Assembly: GCA_963277665.1 (NCBI GenBank)
Contig: OY728119.1
Location: 318,700,206-318,764,205, forward strand
Length of the DNA stretch: 64,000 nt
Source: Viscum album
Lineage: Eukaryota > Streptophyta > Magnoliopsida > Santalales > Viscaceae
Direction of reading: 5' to 3'
Shown: positions 23,396 through 37,599 of the stretch, piece after piece
Layout: each line of letters starts with the position of its first letter
How positions within the stretch are numbered: the first letter of the stretch is position 1
The notes under the pieces: model-generated
Databases searched by the model: none
What the model saw: only the letters and a program-made list of their open reading frames with translations
Told to the model about the DNA's origin: nothing
Position numbers and translations under genes: made by a program

Positions 23396-26300
23396 TTTAA
23401 CACCATGTGATTTTATGATTTTTAAGAAAAATTAATTTAATTTATTTGATATATTTCATTACATGAAAAATTGATTTTAAATGAACATTGATATACTACA
23501 AAATTATTTAAATTTCATTATTTTAACTAGAATGTTAAAATGGTGGTGTGGATATGACTAACTAAATTCTTAAAATTTTATTTTTTACACATGTATAAGA
23601 AAATTAATATAAATTTTTTTTCATAAATGAAAATAAAAAACATCTAAATGTAATAGAAATGTTCTTTAAAATTTTATTTTACTAAAAAAAGTAATTTTAT
23701 CATAATAAATATAAAATATCCACTATTGGTGAATGGAATTAATGAAATTTATAAATTAAATATTAAATAAAATTTGTTAACTATTTATATATTGTTTTCT
23801 CAAAAAATGATATAAGAATAAATCCATTTTAATGATTAAAAATAGTATTATTTAAAAAAAGTTGTTCCATCATGCATTTATAATAAGTTTTTTTTTAAAA
23901 TTTTAGAAAATTAATTTGCAATAATTTCTTCATTTATACGTAAATAAATTAAATATTATCATAAATTGATTTTATATAATTTTATAAAAAGATTAATTTT
24001 TTATGAATAGTGAAAAAAAAACAACTTAATAAAAATTGAATTTTTTGTTAAAAGTATTCAAAAAGAAACATATATATTAAAAATGGACTTAAAGTAAAAT
24101 AATTTAATCATTATCTCCCACATTTATTTCATTATAATTAACTTAATATTTATTTTTAAATTAATGTTTTATAACATTGAATGTTCTGTGTTTGGAAAAA
24201 AGTTTATCTCGTTAGTATGTTTAGTTTTAATTTTTTTTATCAATTATGTGGATTTATATTTAAAAAACTAGATTTAATATTTAGAATCATACTAGTTAAT
24301 ATTATATAATATGGTCAATTCAATTTTTTTTAATTATTAGTATTAAATGTAAGAATTAAGTACTACCGAAAATGTTAAAATCGATTTTTAGGAGTTAAAC
24401 GAGAAATGTATGGATTAAAATAACATAAAAAATATAAAATTACTATTTTTATGTATATAGCTCACCACCTATAATCTAATATTCGATATGGATCCATTCT
24501 GGTTCCTATGTCATGTTTAAAATGTGGGTATAAATTTTTTATTTTAAACAATTTAATGTGTGTGTTATCCTCACTTATAAATCAGAATCTCCCCTCTCTT
24601 ATCATTTTTATACTTCCAAAGAATATGTATTTAGTCAGTACCATAAAATTTACCTTCCTTAATTACCTCCTTGCATCATATAATACTTATTTTTATTAGG
24701 AAAGTATCCTATTATGGGTTATTGTTCAATCCTTTGGATTTTGTTAAAAGAAGATGTATCTTTCTTAACCAAGTAGTTTTCTTTTATTTATTCTTCAATG
24801 CCTATAAAATATTATTCAATTATGAATATATAAAAAAAATATTATTCTATAATATACTAATATGGTATTGTGTTATTTTCATAACCAACATCCATATCCT
24901 ATTTCCTAAAATGGGGAACATAACAGATCATCATCTATATGGAGGACTATCACCTCGTGAACTGTTGTAAATCATTATCCATCACCACCTATCATGGTTT
25001 CATATAATGATGGATTTAAAATTTATATATTATATTTATAAAATTTTTAAACCTTTTGAATTATAATAATATAATTATCTTCTAACCTTTCAATCCCTTG
25101 AAAAGTGATAGCCTCGCTCGTGGGTATATGTTGACTAACGCCTCTAAGAAGTGATGAGAAATTTTTATAATTTTATAATGAAATTAGTGTTAATAAGAGT
25201 ATTTTTAATTAATATATATGATATAAATTTAATCTTAAAACTTTATATTTTATTTACATTATTTTTTCCATTCCTCATGAAAATGGAAATGACGTTCTTA
25301 CATAATTACAGCCTATAGTCTTCATAAACGATGTAATTAATTTTCTATCTATAAAATTTATAGATTAATATAAAAATATATATAATGAATATATATTATA
25401 GTTATATCATTTTTCTAATTTTTTATATGATTTAAAAAATATTAATATAAGAGGATTGAAAATACCAAACCAACACCTACATGAAAAATAAAGAAATTAT
25501 TACCCAAATCGTGAATTTAACTAGTAATTGTAAATAAATGTATAATAAATTATAAAAATTTATACAATATACAATATGATATATAAAAGTATTTTTTGAA
25601 TATATTTATAATAAACATAGATTTATTATATACGAGTCTCAAATATATATAATGAAATTCGAGATTATTATTAAGAGAATTTTGTCTGACTTTTATTTAT
25701 TATGGACACATTCCATATTCACAACATGTTTCTTTTATATGGTGTATATACTAAACATGATTTTATTTTATGATTTTCAAATTGAAAATTATTTGATATA
25801 ATTATCCATCTAGTATTATAGTATCATGGGGCTTATGAATCAAATGTTGCCAATGTGGTAATGATTTTATGTTAAAATATCATTGTTAATAAATAGTTTT
25901 TATGATTAACTTTCCGATAATGAAATATTTTAATATTTATTTTAATAAACACGTTAATTTAATTATGATATTTTTTTTCTAGGGAATATTTTTTAAATTT
26001 AAATTTACACTATTCAATGAAATTAACAGAACAATATTTTTTAAGAAATATAAAATTTATATCTCTATTTGGAAGAAAAGTATTTCTAGTTGATGTCCAT
26101 GTTTACAAGAAATTTTTTAAATATTAATTTTTAAATTTTAAAAATACTATTTCAATTAATTTTACCCATTTTTTACTTTTTAATAAAATAATAAAATGAC
26201 TTTTCTTATCATTTTTTGAAATTAGGTACTTTAGCATTTGTACTGAAAATGTAAAAGGAATTTCTATTTTAATGTATATGGAATGAATGGTGTCTTCCAC

Positions 26301-27716
26301 CATTATGAAACCTTAATGATTTAAAGATCACCTTATGGGTTTCCGTATTTATTTACAATAAAAATATTTTCATTAATATTTGGCATATTTAAATATTTTT
26401 TTAATGTGATTTCTGAAAGGATCGGGGAATTTCTTCCAAAATATTTTAAATAAAATTTTATTGTATTTATATTCATAAATGAAAATAACATTCGATAATT
26501 TTTTTACTGGGGATATGATCCAATAGTATAAAATTTATTTTTTCTTTCTATTGTTTATGAGTATTATGAATAAATGTTTTTGAATCCCATTTATTCTCAT
26601 GCATTTTGGTATGATGATTCAATAAAAAACATTTGATACTCTATTCACACGAATGGGTTATTATGTGATGTTTTGATGAATTTTGTATGATCTTGTGGAA
26701 CACATATTTATATAGGTTTTATTATGTAATGGGAGGTTTCATTATAAACCCTGAATTAGTGGTTATGTAATAAACCAGGATTTGTAGTTACGTTAGAACC
26801 AAGTATGTGTGAATATGTTATAAACCAACGATATTAATTACATTTTAACTATAAATGGCGATTACATTATAAAATGATGATGGGTGGTAAATTAAAAAAA
26901 ATGAATGGGTGGTCATATTATACACTCAGAATGACTGATCAAGTTATAGCTCTCAAAATCATTGAGAAATTATGGATAACTCATGAGTTTACTATGTTAT
27001 GTATGAATATAATTTCATGTTCACAATGTTATGTGTGGACCTCGTTTCAGGTCCATAGTGGCATGCATGGACAAGATTTTATGTATATATGGTTACGTGT
27101 GGACCTCCATTCTTGTCCATAAGGTTATGAAACACCCAGTCATCATGTCCATAAGTTCATTCATGGGACTATATTTATTTCTATAACTTATTAGTTGAAC
27201 CTATTTCAATTTCACTGTGTTCACATTATAATTAAATTATATGTACCACACAAATATATGTCTTTTACCAATGTTTATTTCTCATGGATAATGATCTTTG
27301 ATCCCTTTATGATTCATGTCTTATTAACAATAATGATTTTTTCCATGACCCAAGTTTCTCAGCTGTTATATGCGGGGTGTGTTTGTGAAATGTTATCTTT
27401 ATGTTCCCATAACCTTACTCTCACACTATTTTGGTATCTCCAAATCATAAAATATTTAAGAATCACAGCTCACACCATCTTATATTTCTTTTTCCCATGT
27501 TATGAATAAATGTTTTAAGTAGGTTATTTCAATGAATTGAGCTATTTGGAAAGATATTTAGGTGGGATGTTGAATATCAATCATGAAATAAAAATATTGA
27601 GTATCTAGTCTCCAAATACACTAAACCATTATATTACATGGGTATTTATTTGTGAAATCTATTGAATATTCGTCTAAAATATTGAATCTATAGGTTTGAA
27701 AATTCTAGGTCAATAT
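23396..27716 (+). repeat. 5' LTR of element F
   Basis: It starts TTTAACACC, a mutated TGTAACACC, and ends near CTAGGTCAATA. Then comes a PBS-like TTTGTATTAAAGGA (27729-27742), which aligns with the PBS after LTR B. TATA is at 24576, a donor-like GT at 24756-24757 (180 nt on), and hairpin-region units near 24945, 25133 and 25312. A 26-27 bp repeat zone lies at about 26757-26890 and a 32-bp repeat zone at 26997-27150. It aligns with the 3' copy throughout. Confidence 0.72.
26997..27150 (+). repeat. 32-bp tandem repeat with internal hairpins, F 5' LTR
   Basis: At least four units of exactly 32 bp begin TTATGTGTGGACC-like and end TCCATAAGG-like. One unit holds the perfect pair GGACCT/AGGTCC and others keep GGAC/GTCC. 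The 3' LTR has a homologous array from 34160. Confidence 0.65.
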
Positions 27717-30524
27717 AATTTGTATTAAAGGAATGTTTTATTCAATCATTAGAGATTAAGGATAAAAAACACTAGTGATAACAATAAGGATACATATATG
27801 TATAAACATATATCATTGAATTTTGGGGAAGAATATAATAAGTGGATTCCAAGATATCACATTACGTTTGGATATTAAAAATTCTTGTGGTTATGAAACA
27901 ATTTTAACTATTGTTAATAAATCATAAAAAAGAGTATATGGATTTGAATTAACCATTACCTAATGCATGATAATGGTCATTGATTCACAACGGTTTTTAA
28001 ACTCTCCATAAACATGTTATGGAAATTAATAAACATTTAAAAAATAATTAAGGATTTTAACAAATGATGAAAATCTATAACAATGGTTAAACCAATAGTT
28101 TCATAGGGAAAAGAATAAGGTTTCAATGTTTATACATTCTGCAGAATATTTTTTTAGTAATAAATTATTTCCAACAATGATTATTGTTGCTCAAAATATG
28201 ATAGTTGGTCTTAGTAAATGACTAAAACCTCAAGGAATTATGTTAAAAATTATTGCGATGAAAAAATAAAGAACAATGTGAAAAAAATGGATTAGATTTT
28301 ATGATATAATATCTAATGATTATTCTCACTAGAATCTCTAATTAAATAATTAGAAAAACATGTCATGTTGAATTTACAAATTTACCAAGGAGGGTGTAAA
28401 ATGTCATTTAATATTTTAAGAGGTAAATACCACCCTACTTATATATTAATATTTATCCACTGGTCTCTATGAAATGGATCAATGAGATAGAAAGGACATT
28501 TATTATTCATCAATGCTCAAACTGTAAAAAAGGCATCCTATCCATTAATCGATTGGTAGAAAAATAATATCCATAGTGGAATGTTATTTTGATTATGAGG
28601 AAATAGGATAAAATTGAATCTATTGAAATAGATATGTTAAGGGGATATTTTTTTGTATGTAATTCCCTTATATTATTTAAAAATTTGATAAGGAATTCCT
28701 TTTGCTTTAGAAGAAGGATGGTGGACACATTTGTTACTACATGGACATTTTTCAAGAATTTGATGTTATTCTTATGGTATAATAATTATAATTCAAAGAT
28801 AATTTTATATATCATTTATCTTTTTGAATCCAATTATTCTAAAGTCAACATATAAAATGGATTTGGATGTTATGTATGTGTTTTTAGATGTGCAATGAAT
28901 GTTGAAGATGATGATGGAAACCCTCATTGTTTTTATCATATAAAAAAGAAGATGTATTTTCATGGCTGATCTAGAGGCGTATTAATGATAGGGAAGAAAA
29001 ATTTATAGACTCATAAATTACAAAAATGTTGTATTGAACACTGAATTGAATACCAAAATAAAATAAGAACATGTTTTTGTGTGAGAAACCAATCAATCGA
29101 TAAATAGTATATTGAAGTAACATAAATAAAAAATTCAATCAAATGAATTAAGAGATGTCTCCACATAATACACCACACACACATTAGTAAAATAAATACA
29201 ATTTTTTGTGAATATACAAACAATTCCCTAATCTAAGGGATAATTAAGATAACATGAAATAACAACCTATAATGGAAAAAGAAAAAGAAAAAGTTTATGC
29301 AATCAAAAAATCTAATTTGAATCACTATAATTAGGTAACAATTATCACCCACCCCAGTGTTTTGAATTTCATATTGGATCATGTATGAAGGAGCCCTATG
29401 AAAATATTTTATCTCATCACATATTGATGAATGATTTGATTCTGAGAATTTATTTTCTCCCTCTAAATTTGAATTGGAATAATGAAATCGTTTTTGATAT
29501 TTTGAACCATCATATGATTCTCTATCGGTGTAAGGATTAACAAAAACATCTATTTGAAATGTTTTAATATGATATTATTTAATAAACAAATGGTGAATTA
29601 TATTTTAGAACTGTATATGATTTTATTATAAAAGTATTTTGAAAATTATTAAGGTATATACATCTTTGTAATATACTTTATGAGTGATTAAAATTAATTC
29701 AATATAATGGTTAAGTGGAGTTTTTTGTGATGGGATATCAAACCATTCCAATATATCAGATTTAATTTTGGTTAGACATATTTTAGAGGATCCATATGGT
29801 TAAATATTTGTATAATTGGTTATGTTAAACATTGGGTGTCCTTTATAATGTATTATAATTTATTGTATTCTATAAATTATTCTAAAAAATATTTTATGAA
29901 AATTCTTAGAAACAAATTTAATGATAGGTCAATATTTTATGGATCTCATGATATATTAAGATATAATTTTATTTCTTTAGGAATGAAATTTATATTGGAT
30001 ATTCATTTATTGATGTATGAAATGGAGTTGAAATTTATATAGTCACAACAAAATGTTCATATTGTAGGTATTATGTGTAATGAAATTTGAGTAAGTATTT
30101 TTTTCATGTTTATTATTTTGATGGTAAATGAGTAACTCGACTTTGGGAAATAGATATAGAAGTATAAATTCAATCTTTTCCCAACAGTTCAAATAAACCA
30201 ATAGTATTTTCACTCATAATGGAATTATGGATTTGTGATTTATAAAATCCCCCTTAGAATTTTCACTATCACATTATATTAGTCATTGGTTATTAGTTTT
30301 CCCCACCATATTAAAAATTTCCATTCTTTATTTTTGTTCTCCTATTTGGAAACCTAGTTATGAGTTATCATAAATGATCTATGTATTTCCATTTCCATAT
30401 TTCTTATAGGATGTTTTATTAACCATTTTATGATGTGGGTTTTAAAAAAAAGTAATCTTAAAATATAAAAAAATTTATTATAGAGATGAAGTTAAAATTT
30501 TGATGATGAAATTTATTAATACGG
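27717..30524 (+). pseudogene. Interior of element F, only the 3' junction recognised
   Basis: After a PBS-like site at 27729-27742, about 2.8 kb carry no capsid, zinc-knuckle, protease, RT or integrase motif that I could read. Near the end, AAATTTTGATGATGAAATTTATT (two parts, about 30495-30516) resembles the conserved aatttcgaggatgaaatta stretch before the polypurine tract of element A. A weak purine run then leads into the LTR near 30525. The interior is too short for gag-pol, so a large internal deletion or a non-autonomous origin is likely. Confidence 0.4.
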
Positions 30525-33500
30525 GTTAAAAATAAAAACCTAGGTTTTGTAAATTTTATCATATGAATTTAATTTCTTTGACAACGTTTGTGACTTGAAA
30601 CACCAAGTTTAAATGAACTATAATATGCAATTAAAATATTTAAGTGTGACAATTCTAACCTAGCCGCTAAGATGGATGGTTTAAATAGAGATAAATAATT
30701 TTTGGAAATTATATTTGGTACACATGTATAATATAAATTCATCTGAAACCAATTTATTTTAAATAAAAATAAATATCAATAGAACAAAAAAGAAATTTTT
30801 TCCCAAAAAAATCATTAATGGGGAAATGTTTTTTATCTTAATAAATTAAATTATACATTATCTTTAAAATATTTTAATTAAATATATATATTCTATATTC
30901 AATGAAATGTTTGATAATTCATGTAATATTTTTTCTATGTATGGGATAAATATAAGTTTTGTTTTATGCGTAATCATTATTTTTTTCAAAAAAGTATTTA
31001 CGTCATGATATTATGATACAATTATTTCTTGTAAATTTTATATAATTTTATAGGAAAAATTTTAAAAAACTTCTCAATAAAAATTTCAAAATTAAAATAG
31101 GATAGATATTGTATGATTTTATGATAAGATTAATTCTTCGATGAAAACTGAAAAAAAAAATACATTGTTATATTAAATACTACATTATTTAAGTATTTAA
31201 AATGATACATATATTTTTAAAATGGTTTAAAGTAAAATTTGTTCAATTATAATATTTATAATCCAAATTATATAATTAGAATAAATTTCATTTTGATTTT
31301 TAATATAAAAGATTTTATTGTTTTGAAAAATTTATCTTTGGAAAAATTTTTTCTCATTTCATCTCAAGGTTAAATGTTAAATTAAATTCTACTAATTAAT
31401 TCAATATAATTTGATAAAATTGATTCTATGTTTTAAATAATTATAGTTAATATTATATAATATTTTCAACTTATTTTTTGGTTATAATTAATTGTAAAAT
31501 TTAATTACAATAGTTAATTAAAATGAGTTAACCGGGAGTTGAAACTATAATAAATGTGTTAAAATGATATAAAAACTTGTACAACTTATTTTTAATTGAA
31601 ATATGTAAATAAAATATCATATAGGGTTCAATAATGATCCATTTTGGAGAATTCTGGAATGGGTAAAAAGTGTTATACCATTGTTTTTCAAAAAATCAAG
31701 TGTGACCTCTCTCATACTTATAAAAGGTCACTACCTCTATTCTCATATTCCAACTTAAAAATAGTTATTTTTTAAACATAAATATCATTATATCTTTCTA
31801 AATTTCATACCAACAATATATATGTGTTATTTTTTTTATGGAAATCCACTTATAATGGGTTTTGGTGCAATCCATAGGGGGTTGTCTGAAGAACATGTAT
31901 TGTTCTTAACCAATAATTTTTAATTTATCTCTTATTAAAAATCCTTAAAATATTAATAAACAATAATTATATAAAAACATAAATATATAATATAAAATTA
32001 TATTAGATAAAGTTATTTTAATAACTTACATCTAGCGCCACTTACATCAAATGGGAAACAAAACCGTCAATTATGTTTATGAAAGACTACCGCCTCATAG
32101 ACTGATGTAATTTGTTTTCCATCACAACCCATTGTAGATGGTTATAATTATGGATTTATTTTTTATAAATTATATTAATGACATAATTATATTAATTTTA
32201 TTATAATATCACATATAAATTCTTACCTTAAAATCTATTGAATAATGATAACATTGCTCGTTCGTTTGTGTGGACTACAACCCCAACAAAGCGATGTCAT
32301 ATGTTTATCATTTATTTTAAAATAGGTGTTAAAAATTATATATTTAATTAAAATATATTATATATATGAACAAAAATTAACTATATAAAGTATATATATT
32401 TTTTAAATTTCTTTTGGTGCATGTTTTGGGAAAATTGAAATGGCATTAATCATTACGTACGACCTACCATCCCTATGAATGATGTAATTCACTTTTTATC
32501 TAGGAAATTTATAGATAACACATAATACATATAAAATTAATATATATTATAATAAAATATTTTTTATAATTTTTTATATGATATAACCTAGATCCAATTA
32601 AAAGGACTGAAAATACCAAACTAAACCATAGATGAATGTCGATGAAATTTTTACCCGAAAAGCTATTTTAAAAAGGAATTGTTATTTAAAAGGAAATAAA
32701 AAGTAATAACTAAATAATATACTATATGTTATATATATAAATATAATTGTAAAATTTGTTTAAAAAATATATATTTCTTTATAAAGGAGGTTCGAACCCT
32801 TTCAAAATAATTCAAGGATTCAGGTAAGAGATTTTCGTCTCACTTTTATTTCAATGTGACCCATGAAATATTCATCACTTATTTATTTAGTGTGATTTAT
32901 ATAATTCCCATGAAATTTTTTTATGATTATTTTAATGAATGTAATGGTATATAATTATCCACCTAGATTTATTTAATTTATTGGCCTTACAATTCAAATG
33001 TTACCAAAGTGGTAAAGGATTTATGTTACAATTATATTATTTATCAGGATAGATTATGATTATGATTTTGATGTTGAAATATTATGATCTATATCTCAAT
33101 AAACTCATGAATTTCCTTATTCACAATTTATTTATTATGAATAAAAGTTCTGTTTTTAATTTTCACTGTGTAGTTATTTGAATATTTTAAAAGAATGTTT
33201 TTAAGAATAATAATCTTAATTTATTTCTCTATTTGAAAATGATTTCTCTTCCATGTACATGTTTAATAAAAATATTACAAATAAAGTTTTTTCTATTTTG
33301 AAATATTGTTTAATTTCATTTTAAAAGACTATTGGATTATTAAAATGGTTACAATAAATCATCTTTCCATTTTTTAAAATGATGAAATATTGATTTTTTT
33401 TCAAAACTGTGAATGGATTTTTTGTATTAACATTTACGGTATGAATGGATTCTCTATAATAATGAATATTATTTGATTTATATAATACCTTCAAATTTTC

Positions 33501-34857
33501 ATAGGTCATTTTAAGTGATAAATTTGTATTTAATATTGTGGATTTTTTTTATTTTATAAAATTTATTTCAAAATTGGAGATATATTTTCCCATAGAATTT
33601 TAAATTATTTTTTAGAAATTTCTATTTATAAATGACAAAGAATGTTGGTTATTCATTTTTTATATTGAGGATATGATCCAATAGTACCATAATTATGGAT
33701 TATATTTATCGGTTATTGTAATAATTATTAAATGAATATGAATCCCATTTATTCACAAGGGTTATTCTATGAAAAATTCTTGAAATGTTTATGAAACATG
33801 TTTCCCTTAGATGAGTTATGATGTAATGATATGATGAATGTTTTATGATCTTATGAACACACACACACACACACATAAAAAATAACTATATAATTTTTTG
33901 TTTGTTTGTAATCCATGTAGGGTTTTTTACTTTATAAAACAATTATGGTTGTTAGGTTATAATCAAGGATAAGGGGTTACATTATAAACCAAGGAAGGTT
34001 GTTACGTTATAATGAATGATATGTTGTTATGTTAGAATACATCAATGGGTGGTCACATTATAAACAATGTATAGGTGGTTATTGTATAAAATAATGAATT
34101 TTATCACCTTATAGAACTCCAATGGATTGGGTAATTATGGATATATCGAGTTAAATATGTTATGTGTGAACCTAATTTCATATTGGCAATGTTATCTGTG
34201 GACGTAGATTCATGTCCATATGGTTATTCATGGACCCAATTTCCAATCCAAAATATCTTTAAGGATATGTGAAGACATGGTTTCATGTACATAGGTTTAT
34301 GTGGGGGCATTATTTCCTTCCCTTAACTTAACGAATTATCCTATTTCTATTGAAATACATTCACAATGATATATAAATAAATGTCTATAAAACAAATATG
34401 AATTATTCCAATGATATGTTCTCATGGATTATATTCTTTGATTCCTTTATGATTCATGTCTTACAAACCTCTATTATTTTTTAAGGAATTATGTTTATGA
34501 TCAATAATATACATGGTGTGGTTTATAAATTTAATCCTGTTGTTATCATACCCTTATTCTCATTTTATGTTGATATATCTCATAAATTCCCATACTGAGC
34601 ATATGATCTCACACATTCAAATTTCTCATTTCCATTGGTTATGATGAATGGTTTTATTGAGGGTATTTCTATGAAGTGTAATATGTGGTAGGATATTTAT
34701 GGTATATATGGAAAACCTTTCATGAAAAAGGATGTTTTTGTTACTATTCTCCAACTATAATAAACCATTCAAATCCTTAAGCATGTATATTTGAAATGTA
34801 ATGAATATTATTCAAAAAAGATATAATATTTATGTATGAAAATCAGGGGTTTCAATA
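30525..34857 (+). repeat. 3' LTR of element F
   Basis: It starts near TTAAAAATAAAAACC and ends AGGGGTTTCAATA. TATAAAAGG is at 31719 and a donor-like GT at 31897-31898, 178 nt on. Hairpin-region units lie near 32085, 32268 and 32449-32483; the third pairs ATCATT with AATGAT. A (CA)n run is at 33857-33875, a 25-27 bp repeat zone of about six units at 33947-34105, and the 32-bp repeat zone from 34160. The end block CATACTGAGCATATGA (34591) matches the end block of LTR A. Confidence 0.74.
33947..34105 (+). repeat. Tandem repeat of about 26 bp in F 3' LTR
   Basis: About six units on the theme GGTTACATTATAAACCAAGG. The 5' LTR of F has about five units at 26757-26890. Confidence 0.6.
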
Positions 34858-34862
34858 TTCAT

Positions 34863-35231
34863 TATTATTAATATTTGAAATTCCATGTCCTTATTAAATG
34901 ATTCCCTCTTTCTTATGATGATTATCCCATACTGAAGATATGACTGTGACGATTTTTTCTCACACATGAAAAATTTATTCATGTTTTTTATACCTTCTAT
35001 GTTATCTCTCCCCTAACTAGGATTTTATCATAACACATTATTTGATGTATATCTTCATGTGATTACACATACTAAAGAGAATTTGAGAGCTGTTATAATT
35101 GTAATGAACAAGGATTTAAATATTTTTTATTTTTTATATTTTTCAAGTGATTTAAATGCAGAATGTTCCAAATTTAATAACATTTTCAATCCTTGAATTT
35201 ATTACTATTATGTTTTTAGCTTAATATTGAT
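34863..35231 (+). repeat. 5' LTR of element D, second part
   Basis: Directly after the F target duplication, the block CCATACTGAAGATATGACTG (34930) matches the last 300 bp of LTRs A and F. This is therefore the end of the 5' LTR of D. The end near 35231 and the PBS after it are decayed and placed by alignment only. Confidence 0.5.
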
Positions 35232-36049
35232 GTATTTTCATTTAAGAAAATGTTGGGTAAGTATTTTTGGAAAAGAGGTATAGTTTTTTAATTTAGGAAT
35301 TACGACTTCAATAAGATAGTGAAGATCCTAAGGATAATTCTATATATTTGTAATCATCCTCTATTTTGGTAATTTATAATAGTTCATGGTTCCAAATAAA
35401 ATTAAATCCCAAACTGGTTACTACAAGTGGATGTTCCTATGGAATAGTTCTACATATGGGTAATATCCCCAAAAGAGAAGTACTGGGTATTGAAAAGATC
35501 ATTAACTAGATCAATACAATGAGGCCTTGATGAAAACCTAGTGAGAATGTCCCATGGGTTATTCTTAAGATGATAAAAAAATTATGAAAATAATTATAAA
35601 TGACATATAAGTAAAGTAATTAATTATTTAAAATAAAGAGAATATTACAGGACATGACCATAAATGCATCACTAGAGATGATGGTTATGCTAAACAATGG
35701 GTTCCATTAATATATTAAATAAGAATATATATGAATATGAAGATAAATTACTCAATATTTGTGAAATTATGTTTCTCACAAACATTTTATATTTAAATAA
35801 ATAGTGGGAACTTGGAGAAATGAGGCCATGAAATCGTATGAGGAAAAATGAAATGATTATATGAATGAAATTCCCAATGCAATAAGATATGGATTTTAAA
35901 AACTAATGGTTATGTTTACCTAAATAGCTCAATCTATGGAAAATAACCTATAATATTTTAAATTAACGCCTACATCCAAAAAGGATAAATCGAACATCAA
36001 GTCCTTTATGGGAAAAAATCACACTGATGATTATTGTATCTTTTGAACC
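35232..36049 (+). other. Leader of element D, nothing recognised
   Basis: About 0.8 kb lies between the end of the 5' LTR of D and the first gag motif. It is AT-rich, has no intact frame and shows no motif I can name. Confidence 0.35.
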
Positions 36050-36860
36050 AATAGAAAAAAACATTTCGATGCTCCCTTTTTCTAAGAAGGGTAATGTGGA
36101 TACATGGGTTTATCAATTAGATGGATAGAAATATAAATGGTAGTTTTTGATAGAAATACCATGATGAAGGTTGTAAGGTAGTAAATAAAGATGGAAGAAA
36201 TTATGACGCTATTTCACAATTAGTATTTCCCTCAAAATCTTCAAATAAGTTAGAGAGAGAATTTACAGAGCTATATAAAAAATTAGGTGAATGTTTCACA
36301 ACGTACAATGAATCTTTCACAGGGCTTTCATGATACCCCACTTTTTTTATCAATAATGATTTGAAAATAGATAGACTAATTAGTGGTTTAAACACACACC
36401 TTTGAAAGGATCTAAATATTATAATATTTTGGTGTAATTAATTGGTAGTTCATATGCACTTAAAGTTGGTATGGAGTTTGGAGAAGGGTCCCATATAAAT
36501 AGAGAAAATTAGTTAATAATGGATTTTCATGTTGTTAGATCAAATGAAAAAAGAGTAAATATTATCCAACTACCCACATGTTAGAGTTTTTGGAATAATA
36601 ATTATGGGAATTTCTTTTTAAGGATATAGAATAGAATAAAGTGAGTGATATAAGGCCACCAATCTCATGAATGATTAAGATACTAGAAAATTTTGGCTAG
36701 GGTGATGGAGGAAAATAAGGCACCTCGTAATAAACCACCCCTATCTCAATTAAACAACTATAAGGAGAAAGGGTACTATATAAACTAGTGTAATAAACCC
36801 TGGTTAATCAAGGAAGATCATCATTTATTAAGGATAAAGACAAAGGAGTAAGTAAAACCT
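36050..36860 (+). pseudogene. Gag remnant of element D
   Basis: Short in-frame blocks match plant Ty3/gypsy capsid order. LPFSKKGNVDTWVYQLDG (36075-36134, slight adjustment) matches the FxG...WVxxxE region. FTELYKKLGECFTTYNESF (about 36264-36320) matches the EFxxL..G.xxxxYxxxF region. DLKIDRLISGLNTHL (36360-36404) matches the major-homology-like RFIxGL block. In the family this protein forms the virus-like particle. Stops and frameshifts separate the blocks, and the zinc knuckle expected near 36700-36800 cannot be read with confidence. Confidence 0.65.
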
Positions 36861-36929
36861 TATTCCATCACTACACCTAAAGAGGAAAGTTAAAATGATT
36901 TCTTATAAGGTACAATAATTATTCAATAA

Positions 36930-37000
36930 ATAATGTGAAAATCGTTTTTTAAACTAGTTCCAAACATTCCTTTGTATCCTTCATGTTTTCTATAATTTTT
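36930..37000 (+). pseudogene. Aspartic protease remnant of element D
   Basis: The frame TSSKHSFVSFM (36954-36986) matches the retropepsin active-site block DTGATHSFIS, with the catalytic DTG replaced by a decayed TSS. It lies between the gag blocks and RT, as expected. The enzyme would process Gag-Pol. The rest of the domain is unreadable. Confidence 0.5.
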
Positions 37001-37599
37001 GAATAACTAAAACAATACATTTAAGTAGAGATATATACTAAAAAACCATTTCTAAGATAATTTAAACTGAAGTGTTGAACTCTTTTACTCTTAGATTATG
37101 TGGGAAGCATCATATAGAAAATCTCAAAATCCACCAATTTCAAGAATATGATTCAATATCGTGAATAGACTATTTAAAAATATATAGATCTCAGATCAAA
37201 TTTATAAAAAATAAAAACCACTGTATTCTCCAACCCATCTGATGCTCCAATATAAAAGAAAGGAAGATCATGAATCTTTATTTTAGAATACCATAATAGT
37301 TTCTCTGTAGATATTTTTATAACAAAAATGCCTTTCTCAATTGGTTGAGTTAATGGAATGTATTAACAATTACGGAATTCAAATTATAGGTTAATATAAT
37401 AATTGGGTCCCTGAATCTATACTCATATTTCCCTTAAACTGTGAAGTATATTTCATATTAGATAATATACACATAGACAATCCTATCACAAAAATACCCA
37501 TATAGGATGGCCACAATCAAACTAGTGGATTTAAAGAAGCTACTATAAAAGAATGTAGAAAAAGTTTTCATACACCGTTGTCTATATCCATAGGGTGTA

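Larger units (their letters stand above)
23396..34857 (+). mobile_element. Element F: + strand LTR element inserted in the 5' LTR of D
   Basis: Two LTRs of about 4.3 kb (23396 to about 27716, and about 30525-34857) enclose only 2.8 kb. TTCAT occurs directly before the first LTR (23391-23395) and directly after the second (34858-34862), a fitting target duplication. After it the sequence returns to the LTR D end block (CATACTGAAGATATGA, 34931). F is younger than D. Its interior has no readable full domain, so it is a deletion derivative. Confidence 0.75.

Noticed and set aside
24671..24970. A 99-codon + strand frame in F 5' LTR
   Set aside because: It covers the leader, the donor-like GT and the first hairpin unit of the LTR, has AT-rich composition bias (Phe, Tyr, Ile), and is not open in the 3' LTR.
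29836..30042. A 68-codon + strand frame in the interior of F
   Set aside because: I tried to fit it to the integrase C-terminal region because of its position, but no block aligns convincingly.
33857..33875. A (CA)n run
   Set aside because: Ordinary microsatellite in an F LTR; the 5' LTR copy lacks it. Not worth a separate finding.
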